DNA from: Cryptomeria japonica | Taxonomy: Eukaryota > Streptophyta > Pinopsida > Cupressales > Cupressaceae | Reading direction: 5' to 3' | NCBI RefSeq assembly: GCF_030272615.1 | Contig: NC_081415.1 | Coordinates: forward strand, 623,225,740-623,289,739 | Length of the DNA stretch: 64,000 nucleotides | Part shown: piece by piece, positions 9,970 through 22,456 of the stretch | Layout of the letters: each line of letters starts with the position of its first letter | How positions within the stretch are numbered: the first letter of the stretch is position 1 | Made by a program: the position numbers and the translations under genes | The notes under the pieces: model-generated | What the model was told of the DNA's origin: nothing | Seen by the model: only the letters and a program-made list of their open reading frames with translations | Databases searched by the model: none

Positions 9970-10460
9970 AGAAAAAGGTATGGTGACTAACAAAGTTTGG
10001 GAACAATTATGAGTGTGTGATTATAGGTGTGGAAGGGAAGACGGGTGAATTGAGTAATAGATTGGGATGATGATAAATGAGGGCATTTAGAATGTAAGAT
10101 ACAGTGTTGCTCATGAAAGTGGCTTGGCTAAATGATGTAACAATAGGTGTAGTGGTGGTGAATAAAACACACATGGATGCTTTCTAGAATGAAGAGATGC
10201 AACTAGATGGAGAATCATAAAGTGAAGGAAAGTTGAGAATGGATAACTACTATATTATTGAATGAGTAGTGATGGTTGAAGGGTAAATGGTAGAGGATGT
10301 ATCTAAGTTAAAAGTGAGATGTAATTAGATGCACTAGTCAGTATATAGTAAATAGGATAAAAATAAACAAATATTAAAGTCTCTAATTCATATGTCTTGT
10401 TTGAAAATATATCATGGAACATATTTATTTTTGATAAAGGATAAAACAAGTATTGAAGAG
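9970..10460. repeat. Second diverged duplicated block, copy 1
   Basis: Aligns by eye, with many mismatches, to about 12120-12640. Shared landmarks include gtgtgg...aag.ggtg, 'tgat.taacaata.gt.tagt' and 'catatgt.tt.tt.aaaa.a.atcatg'. Non-coding. Confidence 0.55.
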
Positions 10461-12119
10461 ACCCAAGATCTTTTATACAAAATACCGCCTACAGAAAAAC
10501 GTCATGAAACATATTTGTTAGTTGTTTAGTATGCTCTACATTAACAAATATGGATTGATAAATATGAGGTTCCACCAACTGAAAGTCATGGTGATGGAGA
10601 TGAACTGTTTTGAAAGTTATGGAACAGGATCAACCCTCCAAACTTCTTACCTATAATTTCCAAAAGGTTAGACTGTTTTATTTCTGGGTTTTACATAATA
10701 AATTCTATTTTTCTAAGAGTCTCGAACGAAATATTGAAATTCTAAAACTTGACTTAAAAAGTTTTAGTTGATCAGGTCAGTCACACAACTTAATCTCATT
10801 CAGATAGTGTATTAGACAATTACATAGATATAGATACAGAAAATATTGAATGTTTCCTACCAATGTTATATCGGTATTAGACTGTTGTCTTGAAGTGTTC
10901 AGTAAATCATTCTCTCTTAAATGATAATTTCTCTCTCAAATCATTGTCTCTTAAATTATTCTCTTAAATATGCCGAGCAAACAAAGCGACTGTGAAGAAA
11001 ATTGCTCAAGATTCCATTGTTTCAAGTGTCCATTTAAGCCTTTCTTTGTTTAATAGGAGATTTTTGATGTTAGCAAAACCTTGAAGTGGCCGACAAACAA
11101 ATATTTTTTTTTCTTCAATATATCGCTTTCCAATAATGGTAGTATGCTACGTTAATTGTAAAATAAGCAAAATGTGTTTTGTCATTTGTAAGGGAATAAA
11201 TGCTCTTTTATATATAATATGATATGAAAATGAAGTAGTAATAGTTTTTTCACATACCCACCACTTTGATATAATGGTTTTTTATCATAAAGTAAGAAAC
11301 AATAGTACTTTGGTATTAGAGAAGAAATTAAGGTTACCCTAGGTATGTGTAAGAGGTCATTGTGTAGGTATAAATCCAAATCAATCATTGATGCATGATT
11401 TTGAGGAGAGATCATTTTTCTCATGTTTTTCAAAGCAACTAATCTTCTTGTTAGTTATGACATAGATCTTGACCTTTTTGAGTTTGGTGAAGTTTGTGAG
11501 TAGAATGGGAAGGGTTAGATATGATTATTATATTTCAAAAGTTTTTATAAGAATTATTCATCTTTTGATCATGTAGTTGGTGAACTTTAGTAACAATTCA
11601 TATTTAACTTTAACTCAACAATAAATGTAGTTAAATATCCCCATCTTTTTTATAAAATTCTGGTAAAATGCTTAAAATTTCATTGATAATCATTCTTTTA
11701 TAACAAAAGTATTTTTTTTTTTAGTAAATTTATGCACTATTAAATATTTCTATAAAATGTTAGCAAAGTGTACTAATCACCACAATGATTTTTTTCTACA
11801 ATGTGGAAATAAATTATTAACTTAGAAAAATATAAAATCAAATTTTATTTAAATTCTGGGTCCATTAATATCCACATAGTTGGTTAGCTCAATCTTCTTA
11901 TATATTCTTCTATTTTTTGCAGTGTTAGGGAAAGGGCTTTAGAGAAACAACCATTGATGGGAACAATGGGTAACACCCATCACGTGGGACAAGGGGAGTA
12001 TTAATTAATCCAAAAATAGTAAATGAATAGATGGTTGTATACCTTTGCTTCTAGTCTATTTCTACTTGATTTATTATATGAGATAGTGCATTTAGGGTAG
12101 ATGAAGGGATGATGATAGA
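10461..12119. other. AT-rich intergenic DNA
   Basis: No gene, terminal repeat or tandem array recognised. The only ORF over 80 codons (11182-11433, minus) shows no domain. Confidence 0.5.
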
Positions 12120-12640
12120 TTAGGTTTGGGAACCACAATGAGGTGTGTCAGTATAAGTGTGGGAGCTAAGAGGGGTGGATGAAGTGATGGATTGGATTGA
12201 TGACAAGGAAGATGAAATATTCTTGATTGAATTTAAAGTATGGGATGTATTGATGTGTATTTAAGTGAGTTGGCTTGGTGATATAACAATAAGTCTAGTA
12301 TTGGTGGATGAAACAAGAATAAAAGTTTTCTTGAATTAAGGTGTATAAAAAGATATAAATTCACAAAGGAGATGTAAGGTTGGAAATGGATATATACTAA
12401 AGGGTTGGAGACTAGTAGCCATGGTGTTGTGAGGATGGGTTTTGATGGTGGAATGTGAAATATTAGAGGAGGGGTCTATAGTAGAGGTAAAGGTGGAACT
12501 ATATGTAATAGTCACTATAGATGTAGGTTTAAGTGTAAACTATCTAGAAAGTTTCTAATCCATATGTTTTATTAAAAACACATCATGAAATTTGTTTGTT
12601 ATCTATTCAAGATAATTTACATTTGCCAAAATAGGCAAGT
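12120..12640. repeat. Second diverged duplicated block, copy 2
   Basis: Partner of 9970-10460, about 2.1 kb further on. It lies just before copy B of the long duplication, so the whole interval may be an old tandem array of a multi-kilobase unit. Confidence 0.55.
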
Positions 12641-12727
12641 CTTTTTCAAAGTCTTGGTTGTTTAAGTAAGCATAATGATCACACTTCTTGTTGTTATCCT
12701 TATGAATATGAAAACATATTTTATTTT

Positions 12728-14850
12728 GATTGGTTTGACTATGTTAGATTTTAGAAAAACACTTCTTCCCAATGAGAGAATGAGATCTTGAGTAGCTAAT
12801 TATATGAACAAAATATAATAAAATTAATCAAGAAACCAATATATTTATATTGAAAAACTAGAAAGATCAATGAATATCAAATCTGAATGTAGAACCTACT
12901 GTAATAGATAATTTTGGATATGTTGTGTAAAAAGGAGATCATAATAATGCTCACAAATTCTAATATTAAACATATGGAAATGTTAAATAGAGGAAAATTT
13001 GAATAGATATTTCTAGATCTAATAGGACATAAAAATATTAGAATAGTAGAGATCTAAAAATTCATAATAAAAATAGGAAACACTAGAAGAAAACTAGGAT
13101 GTGTCAAATTGGATATATTCACTAAAAATGTAGAGCAAAATATGTTTTCATTATTGCTAACTAGTCCATAGACACAAATAAACATAGATTTCTTAATGAT
13201 AGAAAGACAAACATTTCATTATTTATAATATATATAAATTGGGAAAGTCAATACAAAAGTGGGTGGTGCTTAGTTATGGCCAAAGAATGTCTACTAATAA
13301 TAAAAATTCTAGCATCAAAATGGTGTATGCTAAAAAGGTTGCCTCAATAAAACAATATTGTCTTTCCTTTTGCATTGATCATCTAACATTTTTAGGGATT
13401 ATTTTTTGTGATGTACGTTATATATGGGTGATTCCACAATAGCATGTTCAACATTTAGTCCAAATTAGGACATTGAAATTAATATTTTTAATAAAATTTA
13501 AATTTTTTGACACTTATAGAAAATTAACCATCAAGAATTTAAAGATAATGTCAACTAATGATTTTTGAGACTTCATGCATAGATTTTAAATGTCAAATTT
13601 AACAATTTTAAATAAATAATATATCTTATTTTATGTAAGTTTTAATAACTTTTTTATAGTTAATGAAAGGAAAATAACATGAAGTACCAAGAAAGAACTA
13701 ATCAATGAGCAATTTTTTGAAGGTATAATATTACCATAAAAATGAGAAGCCAAAACCAAGAGAAAGACACCATAATCCGAGAAGGATACAAGATTTATAA
13801 GGGGGGAAAAGCAAAGAAAGAAATCCCATGATTATGAAGACGACATAAAGCTCGAGAAAATACAATGAGAGAAAGAGAGGTTGAATTAAACATAAAAATG
13901 CGTCCATAGAAGAAATGAGAGCGACACATTAAATATAGAGGTGAGAGCAGAGCTGCAAATGTAACTCCTAAGTCTAAGGATGTCATCTATAATCCTATGT
14001 GTGTGCAAAGTGTCACAATCCTCATAAGGAGGAAATCTAATACTCCACATATTTGAAATAAAAAATGAGTTGTGAGAACTCAAATATAAATAAGAGAAAG
14101 GACTTGTAGGGATTCCTTAGAAATATTCCTACAAGTAACAAATAAAATGAAATCAACTTTACCAAGTAAAGTTTAATTCCTAACAATTAACAAACATTTT
14201 GCAAAGTAGCATTTATACTATACAACATGTGTTTCTATATAAAAACATAAAATTATAAATTTGTAGCATAGATTGATAATATAAATTTTTTGAAAGTGAT
14301 TTTCTTTCCATTTGTTGGTCAAAACTAAGGTTAGAAACATATAATTTTGTGGAAAATATGAGGTCTATAGTGGAAATTAAATTTGGAGGACCTTCAGTCA
14401 AAGGACCTTCAAATGAAGATATCCAAGTAACTTCAAATAAAGGTAGGTCCTTTCAATGATAAAAAGTTTTAAAAAAAGATGATTCCTTGAACACATATCA
14501 GTAAAACATAATAATGTGTACCAAACATTGGACATTAGCTCAATTTAGATGGGGATGAAAAGTAGGAAATGACTTTGTTAAAAAGGTATTTTCTCAAATG
14601 AAGTTCCCTTTTTTCCTTCAAATGTGAGAATTAACTTCATTCCAATGTCCTTCAATGAAGGTCCCTTTATCCCTTTTTGGATTTTCTTCAAGGTTCTTTT
14701 ATATTTTAAACCTTCAAATGAAGGTTCATGTTTGTAAAGGAACTTTTGTTCAAGGAAATACCTTGCAATGAAGGTGTTTCCTACTTTCACTCCCATTTGT
14801 TCCAATCTTGGGACTCATTATTGTGTATTCACCCATATGTGATTGGATAG
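12728..14850. repeat. Diverged long duplication, copy B
   Basis: Full counterpart of 1-998 plus 8857-9365. The junction region shows the pre-insertion state of the site used by the Gag-only element: copy B reads ggttagaaacatata where copy A has ggttaggaac, the element, then ggaacatata. It has extra sequence at about 13570-14195 that is missing from copy A. Near 13425 it contains a stretch resembling the left end of the TIR element at 22457. No gene seen. Confidence 0.7.
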
Positions 14851-17800
14851 TTCTGAAAATAACTATGTAAAAATGTGGTGTTCTTGACATGATTTGGTCA
14901 TTCTGAATCACTGTTGCTCTCTATTCTTACCCTCAAGGTTTAGGGTTTTTAGTTTTTTATGTTCCTGGGTGAGCTTTTTGTTTTACAAAAACCCAAACCT
15001 GTTATAAACTTGCATTAATTTTTTATTTTAAGCATGAGGGTGTGTTCCATCGTCAAAAGGGGTCTGTGTTCTTTTCCTAGGTGTTATCTTCTACTAGCCT
15101 TTCTCTGCCTTTTGTATTATGGTCGGGCCCCCCTTTTTAAGTTTTTGCGGGTTTTCATTTTCCCTAATTTTGAATTTGATAGTTCAACTTATATCTCCAT
15201 GATTAAATATCGAACAAATAAAGGTCCCATGAATTTGCACGTGTTTCGAATAGATGGAGATATTATGACCCAAGCGAAAAAGATACTTGAAGGAAAATGA
15301 CAAGTATTGGGAAAATTTTGTAAGCTGCACATAATGATTGAGAAGATCGGATGGCCCTCGCATTTTGACGATGAAAGATGCAGGGAGGATAAGGACTGCG
15401 ACATCATGAGATGATGCCACATGTCCCAGGCAGGTTGGACAAGTCTGATAGTAGGGCAGCTGACAAAGCGGATACTCAAGGATGATTTGGCAGTGCTCTG
15501 TCAAGTTTCAATGGGCCCATTTTCTACATTGGAAGATCAATATCAGTATTGACCGATGGTGATCATGCAATATGCCATGTTGGACAAATCAATGGTGGAA
15601 ACAAAAAAAGTTTTCAAAAGGAACAATTTAGACTATTTCATTGTTGTTCATGCGGGAAAGTTAAAGCAGATGGAAATATGCCCGTCGACATTGAATAAAT
15701 AGAGACAAGTCGAGACAAGTGGATGTCGACCGACTCTCAAAATGCTGATTTGAGAGGTGTTTTGTTGGGTTGAGTCATATTAGCAAGACAAAACTGGCAC
15801 TACCTGAGGTGGCAACATTTGCAAGTTTTCATTGCCACCACAGAAACAAATCAAGATCCTTAGAGAGATGAAGGGGATAAGGATGATTTATGAGCTGGAA
15901 GCAAGGTGATAAAGGGCCTGTCAACAAAATCATAGGATGCGTATTGTCAGAGATTCTCACAGTGAGGCAGAAAATCAAGAAATCAGGAACAAAATCGTTC
16001 ACTTAAGGTTAACTTGGTTAGAAGGCAGTGAATTGGTAGTTCGAGTCTGACGATATTCTTGATTCAAAGGATATGATTTTCTAAATCCATTTGGTGGCAG
16101 GATGAGTAGAAAAGCATTGAAATGATAATTTTTTTCCCATGCATGAACACCGCGAAGAGAGGTATTTTCATTATAAATACAACTATGTGATGTCTTCAAC
16201 TGGTAGAAAGAACAAAGAATTCATTATCTTCTTAGAAAGTTTTGAGCAAGATGAAAATGATCTTTGAGCAGTATCGTGCTAGGAGTTACACTGAGCTCTG
16301 TGATACTGGGTGGAATTCCTTTGGGAGTGAGTATGCTTATAGTTTATGGAGCCTTCAAAATAGGGAGGATAGTCAATGGAGGCTTGAAATGAGTTTCTTA
16401 TTAGAATAAACCCTACAGGACTCATCCTCCATCTCTCCTCTATTACTCATTGGAAGAGGGTTAAAGAAGGAGTGATACATAGGAAAATGAGTAGAACAAG
16501 CTTGGGATTGGGGTGGTAACCGATCATCTCAGCATGGGCATGGAAGTTGCAATGCCTTCCCTTCACTTTATATTCCTTTGTGAGCTCCTCCTTCCATTTT
16601 ATTTGAGCCTGAGCATGAAGGTTGAAGCTCTTCCTCTAGTTTAGGGGTGACTTTACTTCTTGTCAGGATCTAATTCCCCTTCCCGAAGGGGAATGCTCTG
16701 CAGAACAATGATGATGGATCTCATGATCCATTTGGAAGCATCTACAGTGATAATGACACGACTGAAAAGGTTTTTGCTTCTACCAAAATATAATTGGGAA
16801 TTTTAGTTCTACTTAATCATGACTGCTAGCATGGACATTTATTTGGGAGATTGTGAGGAATATTTTGTAACAAATTAACAAGCGATCTTATAAGCTTATG
16901 ACAAGTGTCTCCTCTCTAGCCTGAAGCTTGTTGCTTCCTTGTTTCTATAAAAGGGAAATCAGGGCCATGAGACAAAGATCAAGAAATTTGGTCCAGAAGT
17001 TTGGATCCAAATCCTTGGACATGTATAGTAGGGTATATGCAGGATCATGATGTGCCAAAACAGGCCCTTAAGTGGCAATGAAATTTTGGAAAATTAGAGT
17101 TATGCAACTTGACATGAAAATTTGAATAAGTTATGAACATTATTTTTAAAATATGTAACAAGAGAATCTATAGAAAATTGAATGTAGTTTCTAAGCTATT
17201 AGTTGTTTTTAGGAAAAAAAAAATAACTTATTTGATGAAAATTTCAAATTTCAATGCAGTGGTACTAAAATATCAGGAAAAAGATAAGAAGTAGGTGTAT
17301 GTCTGACCACCCTATTTACAATGACATCATAAATTTTTTTTATAAAATTTATAATATAAATATTAGACTCATGTCTAGATGTGACACATATTTTTTTATA
17401 ATTTTTTATAAAGTAAATAATTATTTATGAATTTTTTACTACAGATTTTTAGAAATTTAGAAACTCCTATGTCTGACCACCTTAACTTGGTCAAAACCTT
17501 ATGAAATTCTTTTTTTTTCCCTATATTAAATGAAGCATAGCATGTGATGCATGTTTTGGATTCAAAAAATGTTATACCATTTGAAAGTTATGAGTGTTTT
17601 TCAATTAGTCTATCAATCAGGACTTTTGTTAGAATTCAATTAGAAAATAATTAATAATTATTTATTAGTGTTGAAATAAGACAGGCCTTATGTTGTTGGA
17701 AAGGAGAGAACGTCCTTAAAAACCCTTTTTTTTAATCTTTTTTTTCTATAAAAAAAAAAGTTGTCAGCCACCAGTGTAAGGTCTGGAAAATCAAGGAGTA

Positions 17801-17935
17801 CTAAAAACTATGATTTTTTAGTTCACTTTATAGGCTTGTCACTTCCAAGACAAATCCCAAAGAAAACCACACAATTAATCTATTGTTTATTAATATACAA
17901 TATATTAATTTTAAAATATATTAGTATATGATATT
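14851..17935. other. 3-kb stretch without a recognised gene
   Basis: Mixed composition, less AT-rich at 15300-16700 than around it. No ORF above about 106 codons and none with a recognisable domain. Two TATA-like strings (ttataaatac near 16170 and ctataaaagg near 16945) could belong to an old LTR or promoter, but no terminal repeat or target duplication was found. The phrase tatgtctgaccacc occurs twice near 17295 and 17470. Confidence 0.45.
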
Positions 17936-18013
17936 GGGGAGAGAGAGAGAGAGGGGAGAGAGAGAGGGGGGAAGGGAGAGAGAGATAGAGAGATAGAGAG
18001 ATTAGGGGGGAGC

Positions 18014-18094
<81 letters not shown>

Positions 18095-18171
18095 AGGGAG
18101 GGAGAGAGATTAGGGGAGAGGGAGGGAGAGAAGGGGAGGGGGGAGAGAGAGAGGGTAGGGGAGATAGAGGG

Positions 18172-18226
<55 letters not shown>

Positions 18227-18304
18227 AGGGAGAAAGATAGAGAGATTAGGGGAGAGGGGGGAGAGCGGGGGAAGGGGGAGAGAGAGGGAGGGGAAGGGAG
18301 AGAG
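17936..18304 (+). repeat. Purine (GA)n-rich arm
   Basis: Almost pure purine on the plus strand: GA dinucleotide runs interspersed with G-rich blocks and a recurring agattaggggagag motif. It is the inverted counterpart of the TC arm at 19851-20387. Poly-GA mirror repeats of this kind can form triplex DNA. Ser/Leu-Pro-rich ORFs through it are low-complexity artefacts. Confidence 0.9.
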
Positions 18305-18330
18305 TTACATAGAGAGAGGGTAGGGAAAGG

Positions 18331-19850
18331 AGTCATATTGTGTCCTATGACCCCTTAGGACACCATATGACCCCTTAGGTGTCAAATTTTTTTAAGCAAT
18401 ATTGGTCCTACTTTTGATATTGTAATATTGGTTCATCTTCCCACCTTATGAGACACTATGACCCATTAGGACACCATATGGTGTCACTAGGCACCATATG
18501 GTGTCCTAAAGTGTAATGGGATACCATATGATCCCTAAGGAAAACATATGATCCCTTATAACACCATATTGGGTCATTATGGGTCCCATGATCTCCTAAG
18601 GGGTCATATTGTGTCGTATTGACCCCTTAGGACACCATATGACCCCTTACGACACCAAATTGTTTCGTTATGGGTCATATTGTGTCAAATGACCCCTTAA
18701 GACACCATATGACCCCTAAGGACATAATATGGCCCTTTACGATACTATAAAATATTGTTATAGGTCATATGACCCCTTATGACACCATATGGTGTCATTA
18801 GGGGTCATATGGTGTCCTAAGGGGTCATGGGATATCATATGACCGCTAAGGACAACATATGACCCCTTATGACACCATATTGGGTCGTTATGGGTCCTAT
18901 TATGTCCTAAGGGGTCATATTGTTTCCTATGACCCCTTATTACACCAAACTGTGTTGTTATGGGTCATATTGTGTCCTAAGGGGTCATATTATGTCATAT
19001 GACCCCTTAAGACATCATATGACCCCTTAGGACACAATATGACCCTTTACGACACTATACAGTGTTGTTACGGGTCATATGACCCCTTATGACCCCTTAT
19101 GACACCATAGGTGTCTTAAGTGGTCATGGGATACCATATGACCTTTGAGGACAACATATGACCCCTTATGACACCATATTGTGTCATTATGGGTCTTATG
19201 GTGTCCTAATGGGTCATATTATGTCCTTTGACCCCTTAGGACACCATATGACCCCTTACAACACCAAATTGTGTCGTTATGGGTCATATTGTGTCCTAAG
19301 GGGTCATATTATGTCATATGACACCTTAAGACACCATATGACCCCTTAGGACACAATATGACCCTTTAGGACACTATACAGTGGCGTTATGTGTCATATG
19401 ACCCCTTATGACACCATATTGGGCCATTATGGGTCCTATGGTGTCCTAAGCGGTCATATTGTGTCCTATGACCGCTTATGATGTCATATGACCCCTTACA
19501 ACTCCAAATTGTGTCATTATGTGTCATATTATGTCCTAAGGGGTCGGATTGTGTCATCTGACACCTTAAGACACTATATGACCCCTTAAGACATAATATG
19601 ACCCTTTACAACACTACAGTGTTGTTATGGGTCATATTGCATCCTACTGAGTCATATTGGGTCCTATGTTCCCTTAAGACAATATACGGTCCCTTATGAC
19701 ACCAAATTGTGTCGTTATGGGTCATATTGTATCCTGTGGGGTCATATTGTGTCATATGACCCCTTAAGACACCATATGAACCCTTAGGACACAATATGAC
19801 CCCTTATGACACCATATTGGGTCATTATGGGTCCTAAAGGGTCATATGAC
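18331..19850. repeat. Palindrome-rich satellite with higher-order period of about 310-320 bp
   Basis: Built from short variants of gaccccttaggacaccatat, a unit of about 20 bp, and its inverse. A marker phrase gacactatac recurs at 18741 (variant), 19051, 19370 and 19610 (variant), giving spacings of 310, 319 and 240 bp and so a higher-order unit. It contains many self-complementary words such as gggtcatatgaccc and a 38-bp palindrome at 18770-18807 with one mismatch per arm. ORFs across it are spurious. Confidence 0.88.
18770..18807. repeat. 38-bp near-perfect palindrome
   Basis: Arms meet between 18788 and 18789 inside gacaccatatggtgtc, itself a perfect 16-bp palindrome. The arms extend outward to tgacccc and ggggtca with a single mismatched pair. 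It can extrude as a cruciform or fold as a hairpin. Confidence 0.85.
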
Positions 19851-20049
19851 CCCTCTCCTCTAATCTCTCTCCCCCCTCTCCCATAATCTTTATGTCTCCC
19901 TCTCCCATAGTCTCTCTCTCTCCCTCCCCTAATCTCTCTCTCTCTCTCCCTCTCTCCCCTAATATTTCTCTATCTCCCCCTTTCCCCTAATCTCTATCTC
20001 CCTCTCGCCTAATCTCTTTGTCTCCCCATAATCTCTCTCTCTCTCTCCC

Positions 20050-20102
<53 letters not shown>

Positions 20103-20265
20103 TTCCCCTAATCTCTCTCTCCCTCTCCCCTAATCTCTCTCGCCCACTCCCCTCCACCCTCTCTCCCCTAATCTCTCTCTCCCCCTCTCCCCTTATATTT
20201 CTCTCTTTCCCCCTTTCCCTAATATCTCTCTCCCTCTCCCCTAATCTCTCTCTCTCCCTCTCCCC

Positions 20266-20308
<43 letters not shown>

Positions 20309-20387
20309 CCCCTAATCTCTCTCCCCCCTCCCCCCTCTCTCCCCTAATCTCTCTCTCTCCTTCCCATAATCTCTCTCTCTCTCTCTA
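19851..20387 (-). repeat. Pyrimidine (TC)n-rich arm
   Basis: Pyrimidine-rich on the plus strand with repeating cccctaatctctctc units and long TC runs. The reverse complement carries the same agattaggggagag phrase as the arm at 17936-18304, so the two arms form an inverted repeat around the satellite. Confidence 0.9.
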
Positions 20388-20401
20388 AAATTTGTGTACT
20401 C

Positions 20402-20436
20402 AAATTGGATATCTGGTATAATCAGATATCCAATTT
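20402..20436. repeat. Perfect hairpin, 14-bp arms, 7-nt loop
   Basis: aaattggatatctg, a 7-nt spacer, then its exact reverse complement. It lies immediately inside the junction with the TC arm. Related words (attggatatccaat at 20520-20533, aatcgaatattcgatt at 20538-20553, aaattggatatc at about 50933 and its inverse at about 51043) sit near both ends of the 20.4-51.1 kb unit, as terminal or subterminal motifs of a DNA transposon would. Confidence 0.65.
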
Positions 20437-20750
20437 TTGCCACTCCCATTAATGTGGCAATAGTAAAAAAAAAGGCGGCAATGGGAATTTTTTTTGGGAC
20501 CTCAAATTTATGCATTAAAATTGGATATCCAATATTTAATCGAATATTCGATTATAATATCTGATTTCTATAAATAAAAAAGAGCCTTGTGGGCCATTTT
20601 GTGGTTTCCAACAGCCCACATTCTTCACATTCTGGTTTTTATCAACAATCATGTGTTTTCAGATAGGTTGAGACAAATTTGTGCTTTTGAGAGATTCTTA
20701 AAGTCAAATCTTACATTGTTAATCGTTTAGGAGCATCTTTGTGGAGGTAA

Positions 20751-22142
20751 ATGGGGAGTAGTAATCATCGGAAGTCTAAATGCAAAAGAAAGCTTTCAAA
20801 TGACCAAATTGAAGTGTATAGAAAAAGAGATAGAGAAGGTCATAGGAGGAGAAGACAAGGTATGTTAAATATTGCTAATGTTACTTCAAGTGAAGAGGAA
20901 ATTGAATTTGAAAATGTTGAACAAGTTATTGAAAATGAAAAATGTAGATTTTGAAAGTGAAAATGTTGAACATGTTGAAAGTGATAATGAAAATGCTCAT
21001 CATGATGTGACAATGGAAAGTGAAAATTTGGGATTTGACAATGAAGGTGTCCATAATTTTGGTGTAAATATGTTTTTTTTTTTACATTGGAGGTGAAAAT
21101 GTAGAAAATTTCGACATAGGAGGTGAACATGTGGAAAATTTTGACATTGGAGGTGAATATGTGGAAAAATTTGACATTGAAGGTGGAATTTCTCAACCAA
21201 GTGAACAATATGTAACACCTAATTACTTCAGAAATGAAGACCCTCTCATGAATGAAAGACAAATTCCAAATCCAAGACCTTCAAGAACCTTAAAATGGTT
21301 ACTTGAAATTGATGAGAACATTATTGCGAATCTTGAAGGCAAGAGGTCAACAAGAACTATTCGATTATGGGCTACACAACTTTTCGACCAAAATTTTAGC
21401 AATAAGGCATTGACCGAGCATTGCCAAATTTTTGTTCAATTGCTAAAGATGATAAAGATGAGACCATTGCTAAAAAAATTGAAGATTTGTATGAACAAGA
21501 AGATGGAGAGAAATTCTATTATTGCCAAAAATCTATTTGATTCTCTCAATTCTATTAGAAAGAATACCAAGCAAAGAGATAAGAGAGTCACTCAAAGAGT
21601 TATTACAACGTTATTAGTAAGCCATCAATTGAGGAAGGCTCATCAAATGAGACAAACTTGTGTTGATTTGAAAATAAACCATAAAAATTTGGATAGAGCA
21701 CTTGCACAAAGACAAAGACTTGACGATCCACTTCAACTTGATACATGGGCTTTTAGTGGGAGGCTTCCATGTGCTGATAGAATGTTGACTGACAATGTGA
21801 AGGAGGAGATTCAACAATTTTGGCACTCTAATTTGAGTATCACCCAATGTACAGGATGTTTTGAAATTAAGAATCGACAATCGAAACTGCACACCGCATC
21901 CAAAAAAATTCTTGGAATCAAGCCAAACAATGTTGTACAATTTTTTTTGTGAAGTACATCCAACTTTACAAATGTCACAAAGGGTCTTTGAATCTTTGAA
22001 GCCATTTTATTGTATACCTCTTAAGATTCGTAATACTTGTTGTTGCGAGTACCATGTGGAGTTTTCAATGTACCATGAACTTTTATGTCATATTCGATCT
22101 ATGATGCATACTAAGGATGTGTTCAAAATGCAGGTCTATTGA
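20751..22142 (+). pseudogene. Transposase-like gene of unrecognised superfamily, frameshifted
   Basis: Reading frames line up end to end as one protein of roughly 460 residues with several frameshifts (near 20940, 21070 and 21845). The N-terminus is basic (KSKCKRKLSNDQ, RRRRQ). An Asn/Glu-rich acidic region follows, with three tandem 10-residue repeats of the type IGGEHVENFD encoded at about 21080-21180. The C-terminal half is denser and ends in a conserved-looking block, SLKPFYCIPLKIRNTCCCEYHVEF, encoded near 22000-22070. Large repeat-borne families with a 'LKP...LK.RNTCCC.YH.E' core occur in plants and other eukaryotes; I recall the motif but cannot name the superfamily. No DDE triad can be assigned. 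It may continue in later exons. Function as a transposase is inferred from context. Confidence 0.5.
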
Positions 22143-22456
22143 TCATAAAACCTTAATGTTCAAGTTTGTTACGTGTATATTAAGGATGTGTTCAAAATTC
22201 AAGTCTATTGATGAACAATTTTTTTTGCAACATGGTTTTTGCATGCAAATAGCGGGTACATTCGATATAATTCAAAGGCATGTATTTTGTAATATGGCTT
22301 ATTATCATGCATTTGATGAGCATTGCAATTTTTGATAATAAACAACACTATTTGACAATTTTTGATGATATAATTATCACAAAACCTTTATGCTCATGCA
22401 GGTATTTTTTATGATATACAACACTATCGCATTATGATTTTTGCATCAACATAGTG
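22110..22456. repeat. Local tandem duplications after the transposase-like gene
   Basis: The phrase aaggatgtgttcaaaat...caggtctattgat occurs at about 22112 and again about 70 bp later. A longer unit with 'ggtacattcgatataattcaaagg' near 22250 recurs as 'ggttcactcgatataatttgaaagg' right after the TIR element at 23459. The array was present before that element inserted. Confidence 0.6.

Noticed and set aside
15034-15300. 88-codon ORF with a hydrophobic N-terminus
   Set aside because: Resembles a signal-anchor by composition, but there is no homologous context, no codon bias to support it and no neighbour gene.
19158-19794. ORFs across the palindromic satellite
   Set aside because: The same phrases occur on both strands because the repeat is palindromic; no protein-like composition.
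17911-20347. Long Ser/Leu/Pro-rich ORFs (up to 141 codons) across the GA and TC arms
   Set aside because: They are translations of dinucleotide repeats; length is guaranteed by the lack of stop codons in such repeats.
17936-20387. CRISPR array
   Set aside because: Repeats are directly adjacent without unique spacers, and the context is a plant nuclear genome.
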